Shown here in pieces: positions 1 through 10,881 of a stretch of DNA of 64,000 bases. Position numbers and translations under genes: made by a program. Position 1 is the stretch's first letter. The number at the start of each line of letters is the position of its first letter. The notes under the pieces were generated by a model. The model was not told the DNA's origin. It saw only the letters and a program-made list of their open reading frames with translations, and ran no database searches. Source of the stretch: Uranotaenia lowii (taxonomy: Eukaryota > Arthropoda > Insecta > Diptera > Culicidae); the NCBI RefSeq assembly GCF_029784155.1, contig NC_073691.1, positions 144,958,496 through 145,022,495 of the forward strand. The letters are read 5' to 3'.

Positions 1-406
1 CTGTTTGTGCCCCAACTTAGAGGTTAGATTTACGATCTGAGGCGATTATGCGCTGTCATTCAAACGTGTTGTTCAGGCTCCAAGCCATTTTCCCGGGCTT
101 CTGGCCCAGCTGGTGAAGGGGAAAACGTGTAGCTACTAGAGGCTAACGCTTCCTGTGATCAGCTGGAGCAAAACAGCTCACGTACAGAACGCCATCTGTA
201 TGTGGGTCTCGGAAGAAAACTGGTCTATGTCTCAACGATCACACCTGAAATCTGTACCCTGCCTGATCATGCAAACAACTGCCATTACAGAGATATGATT
301 GTGAAAACATGAGCTTCAGATGTTTGAAGTACCTAGGTACTGCTAACCCGCACCTGACACTAGCGTAACATGTGTCATTATTTCTCGTTAAAGTTTGAAA
401 AATTTC
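1..406. other. Unassigned flank
   Basis: No gene, terminal repeat or RNA motif recognised. The short open frames reaching into it are extensions of the neighbouring 9-bp repeat. Confidence 0.5.
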
Positions 407-536
407 TGAAATTTTGACAATTTTGACAATTTTGACAATTTTGACAATTTTGACAATTTTGACAATTTTGACATTTTTGACATTTTTGACATTTTTGACA
501 ATTTTGACAATTTTGACAATTTTGACAATTTTCAAA
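407..536. repeat. 9-bp minisatellite (TTTTGACAA), short array
   Basis: About 13 tandem copies of TTTTGACAA. Three consecutive units near 472-500 read TTTTTGACA instead. This is the same monomer as the large array starting near 20459, so the two loci belong to one satellite family. Because 9 is a multiple of 3, the array stays open in several frames and creates meaningless three-residue-repeat peptides. Confidence 0.95.
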
Positions 537-3500
537 GACTTTTTTTCCAACGTCATTGAAAAACTTATCCGGTTCAACTCTTGGGCTGGAACTGGCGGAC
601 ATCGGCTCAGGAATCAACTGACTTGCCAACTGTGCTACATCTTAAGATCATATTGAAAAGAAAGAATGCATTTAATTTATGAGAGAAAATTTTAAAGAGG
701 ACAACACTGGTGGATTTTACATATTGCGCATCCGTTTATCTGAAAAACCAAGTTTCATATTCATTTGCCCAGACCTCTCTGGCCATTTCGACATTGTTGA
801 CGTTTCCTACGATTTGATTCAATTTATTTTGGTAGATTGTTCCTAGGGTGGCCCAAAATTGCACTATGTCTGAGGTTCTGTTGGTTCAACCTTTAGAGGT
901 CACATTGCTTCGACGTATGCAAAAAAAGAGAAATGTTTCGACATTTTTCTCTTATAAAATTCTCAGAGTAAAAGTTGGTTGGGACCGTGTTGAACTCTCA
1001 ACTTTTATGTGTGTTATTTTTAATTACGCAATATTATGTATTTTTTTATATTTACAATCCACGAAAAGTGTACTTCAGATTAAGGTTTTCAATCAATAAC
1101 GTACTCAAAAGATGCACAATGTTATGTTATGCAACTTTACAAAAGAAAGATATTGTCGTTTTGAAGTTATTCAAGTTTTATTGTGAGAAAAAACATAAAT
1201 TCAAAATTTTTGTTAGAAATTGCTTTGAATATAATTATGATATGGGTTCAGAGCAGTTTAAGCAATCTTAGATCCAAATAAACTCCTTATACATATCAAA
1301 CTCTTTCATCTTTGATCAATTCTTGAATCACCAGAAAGAACCATGACAATTTTTTAGACTTTTTATTTTAAATTTACTTAGTGATTTTACCCATAATACG
1401 TTCGACAAACCCAAGTCACCCAAGTTAGAGTAACACGATCTTATTCTCAAAGGGCTTAAAGGAATCAAAGGGCGATCGAGAGATGACAAAAAACGAGACC
1501 GAAAGAAGTGACTTGGCAAAATGGCGGAAACATTCTTGCTGAAATGATACATATATCCCCTATACTTCCCTTGATCGCATTTGACGGACTAGTAGAGGAC
1601 TAGAGAGCGATCGGAATCGCAGAAGATAATTTATTGAAGTCCTTCGTTTTCACTCTCGAGCGGCGCATTAGATGAATGTCAATTAGTGCTCCCCGTTAGG
1701 TAGCGGCGAGGGGCAGCTTTTTGTTTGTTTTGTAACTGATTTTGTATTCTGCATTGCAAATTGTCATCACTGACCCTGGATCGGTTTAACAGTTGATCTA
1801 CAGGAATCAAACTCAACTGTTGTGAGAATTTGAAATCGGATGAAAACATTTCCTCAAATGCAATGATTCCATTTTTTTCTCGGGAAATGATGAATCGATT
1901 TCAAAAACTTGTTGGAAATGATAACTCGTAGGTTTAGTTCAAAACTAAAACGGTGGAAAAAATCATTTGTTGGTTCTTCTTGCCAGGCTTAAAGACAATT
2001 ATAGCTATTTTTAAATCCCATATATGGTAGCCTGTGTATTGAATGATAATTTTTTAATACCACACATGAATGAGTTAGACAGCAACGGCCCAAGCATAAA
2101 AGTTCACGGGCAGCAAAGCATATACCTATTTTGTTTTGTCCAAACAGGCGGGCCGTGGGCTGAATCGATTTTTCAATGAAATTTCTGAATTACCCTTTCG
2201 CCTAACAAAGAACTATCACGCTTCCGGATTCAAAAGTGTCAACCGTTCCCCCTTCCGTCCCAAAAATTTACTTCCACACCGGGGTTGAAGGCTTCCCGGA
2301 AATATTCTCCTTCTCGTGATGGCACCGATTTGCCCGAAATTGGCTTCCCGAAAAATTCGAACTATGAAACAGAAGGAAAATGGAAAACCATCAATTATGA
2401 AGACCACACGACAACCAACAACAGCAATCATCATCATTCTTGTCCCAATCATTTGTCGGGTGATGACGATGGCATTTTCGGGAAATGTTCTTGTGGATTC
2501 ATTTATTGAGCTAAGGTTTCACCATTTTGATAATGCACGTAATTCGTGTTGGGCGAATGCATTCGGTTGTGGTTTTCGTCGACTGTCATTAATTCAACCG
2601 ATACGAACTTTGGGAGTCTGTCGGGGGTGGCAATAAGTGATTGAGCTTTTTTTACAAACAGTTTTTGCTTTTGCTTTTTCATTTTCACGGACAAAAAAGT
2701 ATAGTATTTCCAACAATAATCCACTTATATTCAATCAAATATCTGATTGATTCTCGACCAACTAGAATGATCGAACTTTCAACAATACACATAATAGATA
2801 ATCTGATTGATTTCGTACATTCAACAATATATATGATATATTCAACTAAAATTATTCTACCTGAAGAATCTGGGCCCCACCAGTCTAGGACGGTTAATTT
2901 CATGCTCCCCAATTTTCGTTGCTCGATTCGGCAACGACGCGACGTCACGCCATAGACGTCGAATTTGATTCAACAACCGGGAGGAGGAAGCGCCATTCAC
3001 TTTCAATTGCACATGCAGTCTGAATGCAGGATCAGAGAAAGAACAGACGAGTGAGAGCATGTTCTGGCCTCCATTATTCGGTGCACGCAAGCATGGCTTG
3101 AATGTACGAAAATTGCATCCCGGAATAATGCATTTTTTTAAGCGAAATTTATGTACCGAGCAACACACCCAAATTCATGGACAATTGCATCGTACCATCG
3201 TGTGGTTCTTGCCGATTTTGGGGCACAATTTTTCCAGAAAACACCGACGACAATTATACACCCGTTCTTCGTTTCTTCTATAGGCACCAACCCACCGTTC
3301 TCCGTGATCCATCTAAATAATGAGAAAAAAAACCACACGTCGGCGACAGAAAATATGAAAATTTTCACTTTCCGTTCCAGCAGACTGAAACAGGGAACTG
3401 TTCGAGCCGAAAATGAAGTAAACTTCCCGAAAAAACACCATTTCAGTGAATTGTATTCTAAAAATTTTACCTTCGTGTCGCCTGACCGAAAAAGGCCTTG

Positions 3501-3902
3501 AATGGGCTCTGGTATGGAACAGCCGAAAAAAAATTAACCTCTCTGTCCCCTTCCTCCAAAACCTCAAACCAGGAGTTTGTGCATTCGTCTTCCGGTAACA
3601 TGTCGCCTTGTATCTTGGAAGGCGTTTTGTCTGCATTTACTTTTGGTAGTTTATCTTTGGCAATGAAGAAAAGTGAGTGATTTTTTCAACATCGGATTGG
3701 GCTACAATGGAGCTCGTGGAGTTTGTTTACTAACAAAGCCCTCAGCTCGAACAAATTTTCCGATGTTTACAAACAAACTCACTGAACCTCACCGCGCTCT
3801 CCTCGCCTACTTAGTTACTGACAAAGTCAGAGAACCTTGTGATCTAGTGACCTTGGTCTAACCCATCTCTACTTACGTTCGTTTCCAAATACTTTGTGAT
3901 GC
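537..3902. other. Unassigned AT-rich stretch
   Basis: No recognisable protein domain, terminal repeat or RNA gene. Open frames here are short (about 120 codons at most), overlap on both strands and resemble no family I know. It could be intron or old degraded TE sequence. Confidence 0.45.
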
Positions 3903-3904
3903 TA

Positions 3905-5218
3905 AAGCATGGATCACCATGAATCTGGACGCACTGTTTATTATACCATTGCGCTCCTAGTTGTTGGATCTGGAATGTTTTGACAGTACTTTGTTCGGAA
4001 ATGTTTCCTCTATCAGTGCTGAAAATTTCATTACGATTCGTTTTGTTCCAAAAAAGTTACATGTGATGGAAGCCGCGAGACGAAAATAAATTTTGAACAC
4101 TCACGTTAAAAACCGACGTGGTCGGGTTAAAAAAATCGCGAAATCGTTAAAAATGCTCAAATCAACCGTGTGCAGCGTTCTCAAACGTTTCCGTGAGATG
4201 CATACTATCGATCGGCAGGTTCATACCAAGCGTTATAATGGACCTAAGAATCAGAAACTGCATTTGAAGGTGTTGAGAACGATCAAGGCAACACAGGGTA
4301 GTCGGACTACGACATCGCCAAGAAATTCAACGTCGACCGGTACACCGTCAGAAGGATTGGTCTACGCCACGCGAAGGAATACGATCCTATCGGGCCAGTA
4401 AGCAACCAAACCGGACATTGAAGCAGAATTTAGTAGCCAAAGGACGTGCCCGGAAGTTATACAACAAGATTCCAACGAAGTACGACGGGTGCATCCGTCC
4501 GTATCCGAAACGTACGCGAAGATGGATTTTGGACAGCTTCCTGGCCAAAAATTTTATAAAGCCACTGCAGTGGTGCACTGCACTAGTCGGGGTGATGTCC
4601 CCGCCAAGTTCAAATTCGTTTTTGCCGATAAGTTGGCAAGAAAGAGTTTGATCTGGCAAGGTATTTGCGACTGCGGACGAAAAACCCCGGTTTTTGTGAA
4701 AAACAAGACAATGGACTTCGAAATGTACAAGGAGGAGTGCCTTAAGAAATGTTTTTTTTCGTGCAATAGATCTCACAAAAGACCAGTAAAGTTTTCGCCA
4801 GATTTGGCATGCTGCCACTACAGTTAAAAGGTACTACAGTGGTATTTGGCCAACGGGTGGATTTTGTTGAAAAGGACATCAACCCACTCAACTGCCCTCA
4901 ATTCCGCCCTATCGAAAAATTTTGGGCAATTGTCAAGCAGAAGATGAAGAAGAATGGTAGGACGACTCGGGAAGCAACAGGGATGAAGAGATTGTGGAAC
5001 AAAATGGCCGCTGAGGTCAGCGAATAGGGTGTCCAAACTTTGATGAGTGGTTCGAGACGTAAATTTTATCAAAAAAACATCGAAATATTTTTTTTCTTAT
5101 TTTTTCTTTGAAGTGCAATAAAAACCCTACATTTTGATTACAAAACTTTTTTTTTTCGTTTACATAGCTCCGCGATAGACCCGTTTTAATGCGTCCAGAT
5201 TTGTAGTGATCCATGCTT
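3905..5218 (+). mobile_element. Mariner element 1, DD37E type, non-autonomous relic
   Basis: The element is 1314 bp and is flanked by TA dinucleotides (3903-3904 and 5219-5220), the target duplication of Tc1/mariner elements. The left end reads AAGCATGGATCAC and the right end is its near-exact inverse; the inverted repeats extend about 30 bp with a few mismatches, to the TCTGGACGCA motif. The interior carries a decayed transposase on the plus strand. Size and ends fit the mariner-like DD37E group known from mosquitoes. Confidence 0.93.
4066..5085 (+). pseudogene. Mariner transposase (DD37E), heavily degraded
   Basis: This once encoded the DDE transposase that cuts and pastes the element at TA sites. 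The likely start is the ATG at 4066, but codon 8 is TAA (4087). A helix-turn-helix-like segment (GRVKKIAKSLKMLKSTVCSV) follows. The reading moves between frames near 4300, 4388, 4490 and 4827, so at least four indels are present. The segment before SETYAKMDF no longer encodes the expected first catalytic aspartate. The second aspartate survives in PDLACCHY and the glutamate in RPIEKFW; they are 37 residues apart once the frame change is allowed for. A TAG at 5025 cuts the C-terminus. Family length is about 330-350 residues. It cannot be functional. Confidence 0.9.
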
Positions 5219-5231
5219 TAATGGGGAGAAC

Positions 5232-6404
5232 TACCCAAGTAACCATTAAGCCGTTGAAAATGGCCCTTAGTCAGCCTTATAGTCGTATATAGAGCATGCC
5301 TTACAAAGCCTGAAAGCTCTATATTCGACTTAAGGGCTGTCCAAAGGCCACTTTTGGCGTGTATTTCGGCCGATATAATGCTTCAGCCTAGATGTCAAAA
5401 TATTTGTTTTCAGTGGGTACAACCCACCGGGTAAAAAAATAAAAAAAAATCATGTTCCATCTTTTTCGCCCCAACGCTGTTCGTTTTCCAGCTCCCTCAT
5501 TCCTTCTTTCTCCAGCTGCGGATTTTTTTTGCCGAATGCATCTTTCCAGAACTAACCGGAATCGAAATCTTGACATGACATCACCTGAAGCAGTGCTTAA
5601 CTTATCAGCGCTCTTGCTCCCTCATCCAAATTAACCATGCATGAATCCTGAGAAAATTTAACATATTCAAATGAAAGCAGTGCTACTCATGTACCCTCAA
5701 CATGTTTTTTCTAGTTGTAAATGGTCGATAACTATAGCAAAATGAAAGAAAAGAAACATCCGAACGTGTTAAATTGTTTATTTATTTTATTTTTTTTCTG
5801 ACACAATATAATGATACTTTGCAGCTCGCTTACGCTAATTTTCACTGCGTTTTTTACTTTCTAAATTAAACATAATTATCACAATAAATACTAGAGACAC
5901 AACATTGAATATCGCTCGTCAATTTGACTTTTTTTCTCAGCTCCATCGAAATAATTCGGTGAGACCTTTCGGATCTAAAGGAAACTGTTCGTTTTCTTCG
6001 GGCGCAGATCAGTACTTTTCCCATGCTGCATCAGGAATAATCGTATGGGATTCTTCGGGGGCAGATCCGATGGCCTAATTCCGCTAGCCGAAGCCTTCAT
6101 CTCTATGTATCGCAACATCAGCTCCTTTTTGTCCATCGTCCTCAGTTCCGAACCACCGGTAGAACTCACTGATGGGCAGCATTGAATGTTTTTGTTTTTT
6201 TTTATATTTTTAATCAAATTGTCAAGAAGAAAGCCGCTTAAAAGCTTTGAAATGGATCCACCTAGCTAATATAGTGCCAATATGCAATTTGAATGTCACA
6301 GTGCCATCAAGCATTTGTAAACACGTTAACCAGCCAAAAGGCACTGAAATGCTGTTATGTGTCTTTTATTCGGCTTTTAATAGTGCTTAATGGTTACCTG
6401 GGTA
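5232..6404. mobile_element. TIR element with TACCCAAGTAACC ends
   Basis: The 20-bp left end TACCCAAGTAACCATTAAGC (5232-5251) is matched by the inverse of 6385-6404 with one mismatch. Similarity fades after the first 20 bp. The roughly 1.17-kb interior has no recognisable transposase; a short minus-strand frame at 5975-6217 resembles nothing I know. No clear target duplication is visible, so the superfamily is undetermined. The ends resemble those of the element at 39880-40957. Confidence 0.7.
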
Positions 6405-6579
6405 TTGCACCACGTATAAGTCCTAGTTGCCCAACCACCAAGTACGAATAATTTTCTGCAGGCAGCGATTACAGATGAGGCACTTGTAGGTTTCGTGCAT
6501 TATTTTTGTAGTTATTTTCCATTTCCGTGTATCAGTATTTCGTCTCGTGACAAAACTTGAAAAATATAAATTCTCCAAT

Positions 6580-6684
6580 TCACTCGGTCCGTGCAACATT
6601 TCTCCAATCTCTCGAGCATCCCACATTCGCCAGATTCTCATCCAGGTGGTCCAACCATCTTAATCGTTGTGCCCTTACTCGCAT
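6580..6684 (-). pseudogene. LINE reverse-transcriptase C-terminal fragment
   Basis: Read on the minus strand from 6684, a 34-residue segment shows the pattern RLRWLDHLDENLANVG...DWRNVART, a C-terminal signature of many RTE/Jockey-type non-LTR reverse transcriptases (basic, then WxDxxxxDL, then W-R-x-x-A). It ends at TGA where a tryptophan or glutamate codon would be expected. It directly abuts the 3' end of the gypsy element, suggesting that one truncated or replaced the other. The clade is uncertain. Confidence 0.5.
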
Positions 6685-8354
6685 GGTGCCTTCGCCACTT
6701 TCTGGATACTGGGAACCTCAGGTGTTGCTGGATCTTCGCCGAGATCGAAGTCTTGGAGCAGGATGTGCAGAGGCAGCTTGACCTCCGATGCAGCTTCTTC
6801 CGGGTAGGCCTCGACTTTTGAGTCCCCCCGAGCACGGAGTTGGTTTGCATGTGACTTGATGAGCCGCTTCTTTTCTTCCAGCCAGACGTTGTAGTTAACA
6901 GTACCGATGCGTTCAATAATGGTGCCAATCAGCCAGACGAGCTTTCCTTGAATCAAAATGCTGGCGTAGACAGGGTCTCCTTTCTCGAACTGTCGCTTTT
7001 GTGCCCCGTGCCTTCGGTTAAACTGCTCTTCTTGGAGTTGGTTTCGCTCAAGTGGTGTTGTTCGCTCTGAACGTGGCTTGAGCAAGTCCAGAGTTGTACG
7101 GTGTTTCCTCCCCATCAAAATTTCAGCAGGCGACAGACCATTAGGTGCTGACTTGTTGGGAGTAGCTCGATAGGCAGCCAAAAATATTTGCAGTGATCGT
7201 GTGATGGAGTTGTGTGTTTCAGGCATAATCTTCCTCAGGCTCCGCTTAAGTGTGTCCACAAACCGTTCAGCTTGGCCGTTTGATTGTGGATGATACGGCG
7301 CAGTTCGAATGTGCAAAATGTCCAGGGAGTCGCACAGTTCTTTGAAAAGGCTACAAGAAAACTGCGTCCCGTTGTCGCTTACGATGGTTTCTGGTAGGCC
7401 ATAGCGTGCGAATGTTTCCACAAGCAACTCGGTAGTCACTTTGGCGGAGATCGATGAAGTTCGAAGGATTTCAGGCCATTTGCTGTAGGAGTCGATGATC
7501 ACCAAAAAGTAATTACCTTCAAATGGTCCCGCGTAATCTATGTGGAGCCGTTGCCAAGGACGACTTGATTTGGGCCAGGATGACAGCAAAGTTTTAGTAG
7601 GAGCCTTCGCGACAGCGGCGCAAGCTCGGCAGGATCGTACGAAGTCCTCGACATCTTGGTCTACTCCAGGCCAGTAGACGTGGCTACGCATCATCGCTTT
7701 CATTCTATCTTGTCCCGGATGACCATGGTGGAGAGCCTTGAGAATCTGTTGCTGATAAATATGCGGAACAACAACTCGATCTGCTAGAATGAGGCACTCG
7801 CGAACCACAGATAGTGCATCTTTGCGAGCGTAGAACGGACGAATCGAATCTTCAACCTGCTTCACTGACTTGGGCCACGATGACTGGACGAATTTGATGA
7901 CTGTTTGAAGAGTTTTGTCCTTGATTGTAGCCGCTTGTAGATGCTTGAAGTTGATTGGTAAAACGTTTATTGCCGCATCGATCGTAGCAGTAATTTCTCC
8001 CTCTAGATGAACGGAAGCAATCACGAAATCTTCTTCCGGTTTGATTTTGGTATCAATGAGCCGGGAAAGCACGTCAGCATAGCCGAAGTCATCAGTTGAA
8101 ATGTGCTTTATTTCGAAGTCGTACGACAGAAGAATGAGCGCCCACCGTTGTAGGCGATTGGTGGTGTGCACAGGAATTCCTTTTTTTGAACCGAAAACGG
8201 CGAGCAGAGGCTTGTGGTCGGTGTGCAGGGTGAATTTTCTCATTTACGGTAGAAAATTCACCCTGCACACCGACCGGTGGAATTTGGTGACTCCGAATAT
8301 TAGCGCCAACGCCTCCTTTTCCACTTGGCCGTACCCTTGCTCGGCCTTGGTGAG
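6675..8354 (-). pseudogene. pol: RNase H remainder and integrase
   Basis: The longest intact frame (8243 to 6675, 522 codons) holds the last part of RNase H (KFTLHTDHKPLL at its start), a zinc-binding domain (histidines at 172/173 and 175, CRAC at 205-208), and the integrase core with D236, D290 and E326. The last two are 35 residues apart, the classic DDX35E. A C-terminal domain of about 150 residues follows. Integrase inserted the cDNA into the chromosome. Upstream, the frame from 8354 to 8276 (EQGYGQVEKEALALIF) is separated from it by a foldback mutation at 8216-8275 that puts a stop in RNase H. The last residues abut a LINE fragment, so the true C-terminus may be missing. Confidence 0.9.
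8216..8275. repeat. 25-bp perfect foldback inside RNase H
   Basis: Bases 8216-8240 and 8251-8275 are perfect inverse complements separated by the 10-bp spacer CATTTACGGT. One arm is the normal RNase H coding sequence; the other replaces the expected upstream codons. This is the pattern left by a template-switch event during replication. Confidence 0.9.
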
Positions 8355-9140
8355 TTATCGAGATGCATGACACACGACTTTCACTGGCCCATCGTCATGC
8401 ATCAAGCAAGCGCCTACGCCGTAGTTGGATGCATCTGCAGCAACAATGGTCTCCACAGCAGGATCGTAATGAGCAAGCAGTAAATCAGAACGTAGAAGGG
8501 TCTTGAACTGCTCGAAAGAATTCTGACATTTTTCGTCCCAGTGCCATTTGGTGTCTTTGCGCAGTAGGGCATCGAGTGGATGACGAAGATCGTGCATGTT
8601 GCGATCGAATTTCCCATAAAAATTGATGGCACCAAGGAAAGAACGCAAACTGCTGACGTCATGCGGGGGTGGCATGCTACAAATTGCTGCAGTCTTTTCC
8701 GGATCAGGCTTGATTCCTCACTTGTTGATGATGAAGCCAAGGTAGTGTATCTCCGACATGAAAAAGGAGCATTTCTCGATCCGCAGGGTAAATCCCCACT
8801 CCTGAATGCGCTCCAGAGCCTTGAGAAGGTGAGAACGATGTTCTTCCGGTGTCCGGCCGTGGACAAGCACATCGTCGAGGTAAGTCTCAACCCCCTCGAG
8901 TCCTGCAACCATTGCGTCGACGATATTCTGGAAGGTCCCAGGAGCTGACTTCACACCCGGTGGCAAACGATTGAATTCAAAAAGGCCACGATCTGTGTTG
9001 ATGGTGAGAAATTTTCGCGATTCCTTCTCCACAGGTACCTGCAGGTAGGCGTCCGACAGGTCAATGTGCGAAAAATTATTGCTCCCTGAAAGCTTGGCGA
9101 AAATCTCTTCAGGAAGTGGCAGCGGATATGGTTGGGCTGA
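8355..9140 (-). pseudogene. pol: Reverse transcriptase core and RNase H start
   Basis: RT motif A (DLSDAYLQ) and the catalytic YLDD (residues 104-107 of the 8718-9191 frame) are intact, followed by LGFII. A TGA at 8718-8720 interrupts the frame, which resumes at once and gives VSSLRSFLGAINFYGKF and the start of RNase H (VAADASNYGVGA). A second in-frame stop, TAA, lies at 8355-8357 after HASR. The enzyme copied the element's RNA into DNA; this copy could not make it without readthrough. Confidence 0.88.
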
Positions 9141-10370
9141 ATGGCACTGTTCAGGCCGGTGGAATAGTCTGCACACACACGTATTTTGCACGGCTCACCA
9201 TTGACCGACTTCTTCTTAACTGCAACTATAGGTGCAGCCCAATCCGAAAACTCCACAGGCGAGATGATGCCCAACGACTCTAGGCGATTTAGCTCGAGCT
9301 CGATCGATTGCAATGCGGCAAACGGCACAGGTCTTTTGGCTCGAAAAACTGGCTGAACGTCTGGCATGAGATACAGCTTTGCTTCTGTTTTATTACAGCA
9401 ACCCAACGAATCGGTGAACAGATTCGGAAACGATACACGCAAACTCTGCACGTCCTCCTGCGATGAACTTATGCGGTGGCAAACCATGCTCAGGGGGACG
9501 TCCCACAAGTTGAAGAGTTCGATGAAGGCGAGGCCTAAAAGATCGAGACCGTGAATATTGGTAACAAACAATTTACCTGAACGTTGAACTCCTCTGAGCG
9601 AAACGTCGCAATCGATTTCTGCCACTAAGTCCAGGGGATGCCCCGAAGCTGTACGAGCATGCTGCGATGGTGGATTCTTGGTAGGACGTCCTATGCGATT
9701 CCAGCTAGCCTCCGAGATGACGGTGATGTCGGAAGCGCAGTCTAACTGGAGCTCCAGTGGGACGTTATTGATGACCACTGATGCATACTTCCTTCGATGA
9801 TGAACAGCAACATGCTTGACGGAGTAGATGCCTTTGGTTTGCACTGGGGGCTGTCTCAACCTCCTTTTCTTACCAGTATTGGACGACACACACTGGCAGT
9901 ACCCCTCCTTGTGACCGACCCGTTGGCAGTCCTTGCAGCGATGATCCTGGTACGAACACTCACGGACAAAATGCATTTGTCCGCATTTCCAGCACGGTGT
10001 CCTGGGCTTATCACAACTGTTTTTGAATGGTTGTTTGTTTTGGTTGTGATGATGGGGCGATGGGGCTTTCGATGAGTGCTTGAAGGTGTTCATTTTCTTG
10101 GAGCTGTCAGCCTTGTGAGTGATTGCGTTCACCGAAGCACTCTCGCTCGGGGACAACTTGGTGGGGTTTTCCAGGATCGAGGTGTCTCTCCGGAGACTGA
10201 GAATCCGATGGCACTCGGCAGTAAGGTCAGACAACGTCATCTTTTTACTACCTTCCAGTTTAGCCAGCAGTGATGTTCGTATTTCGGCGTCTTGCTTAGC
10301 ATGGAGGCCACAAACAAATATGAGGCACTTGAAGTCATCAATCGAACAAGCCGCTACACCGAAATCTTCA
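9130..10370 (-). pseudogene. gag-pol: Gag nucleocapsid, protease and N-terminal reverse transcriptase
   Basis: Within the frame starting at the internal ATG at 10240, two zinc knuckles occupy residues 83-95 (CWKCGQMHFVREC) and 102-115 (CKDCQRVGHKEGYC); they bind RNA during packaging. The aspartic protease site is LDCASD at residues 166-171, where D-T/S-G is usual; the changed second and third positions may make it inactive. Around residue 300, KRPVPFAALQSIELELNRL and then SPVEFSDWAAPIVAVKK mark the start of the RT fingers. After CADYSTGLNSA the sense moves to another frame near 9135, consistent with a one-base deletion. The rest of this open frame, down to 8951, is noise. Confidence 0.87.
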
Positions 10371-10874
10371 CCGAAAGCGATTAACTTTACCTGAATAGGC
10401 TAGGAAGTCATCAGATGCACTTTTGCTGAGCGTGAGACAGCGATATCGCTTGCAAAAAGTTGATGTATGTGCGCCGAATAACTCCATGAGTTTTTTCACT
10501 GTGTCGTCGAAATTACACTCCCGTTGTAGCTTGGGCAAGATATGATTTGTATACTCCGTGTGGGTTTTGTCGCTCAGTTTACGGAACAACAAACGAACTT
10601 TAGCTTCATCGTCCAAGCTTGCTGCATCGACCCGAAATGCATCCTCATGACGGCTAAACCAATTATCGAAAGTGAGGTTAGACTCCGGATCAAAGTGGAA
10701 TTCTGTGATGGATTTTGCCAAAGATTCCATCCTGGCATCGGTGGTCACAGGTCCTCCGACAGGGGTGATTGTTGCTGCTGAAGCCGTCGCATTCCGCGAC
10801 AATGCCAGCTCGGTGAGGAGTTTTTGCTGTGTGTCCATCAGGGTGACGAACATTTTCTTGAATTCCTCATCCAT
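10368..10874 (-). pseudogene. gag: Gag, capsid part (Mag-like gypsy)
   Basis: The ATG at 10874 opens 168 codons. The capsid region includes TFDNWFSRHEDAF, then LDDEAKVRLLFRKL and LMELFGAHTS, typical of Gag from this gypsy lineage, which assembles the virus-like particle in the cytoplasm. The frame ends at TGA just after GKVNRF. The continuation (EDFGVAACS, then ...KCLIFVCGL) is found one frame away, so a single-base insertion near 10370 is likely. The N-terminal 40 residues are polar and probably disordered. Confidence 0.85.
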
Positions 10875-10881
10875 TGTTTAG

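Larger units (their letters stand above)
6685..10881 (-). mobile_element. Ty3/gypsy retrotransposon, Mag-like lineage, decayed
   Basis: Gag capsid, two zinc knuckles, protease, reverse transcriptase, RNase H and integrase occur in that order on the minus strand, which is Ty3/gypsy order. The paired CX2CX3HX4C and CX2CX4HX4C knuckles and the style of the RT resemble the Mag lineage. I could not find matching LTRs either side: the right flank (10882-12000) shares nothing obvious with the left (6405-6690). The copy is therefore probably truncated at both ends or its LTRs were lost. Gag and pol appear to have been one continuous frame, since an insertion near 10370 and a deletion near 9135 offset each other. 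Confidence 0.9.

Noticed and set aside
407..536. CRISPR array
   Set aside because: Units are contiguous 9-mers without unique spacers, in a eukaryotic context. The same holds for the other arrays.
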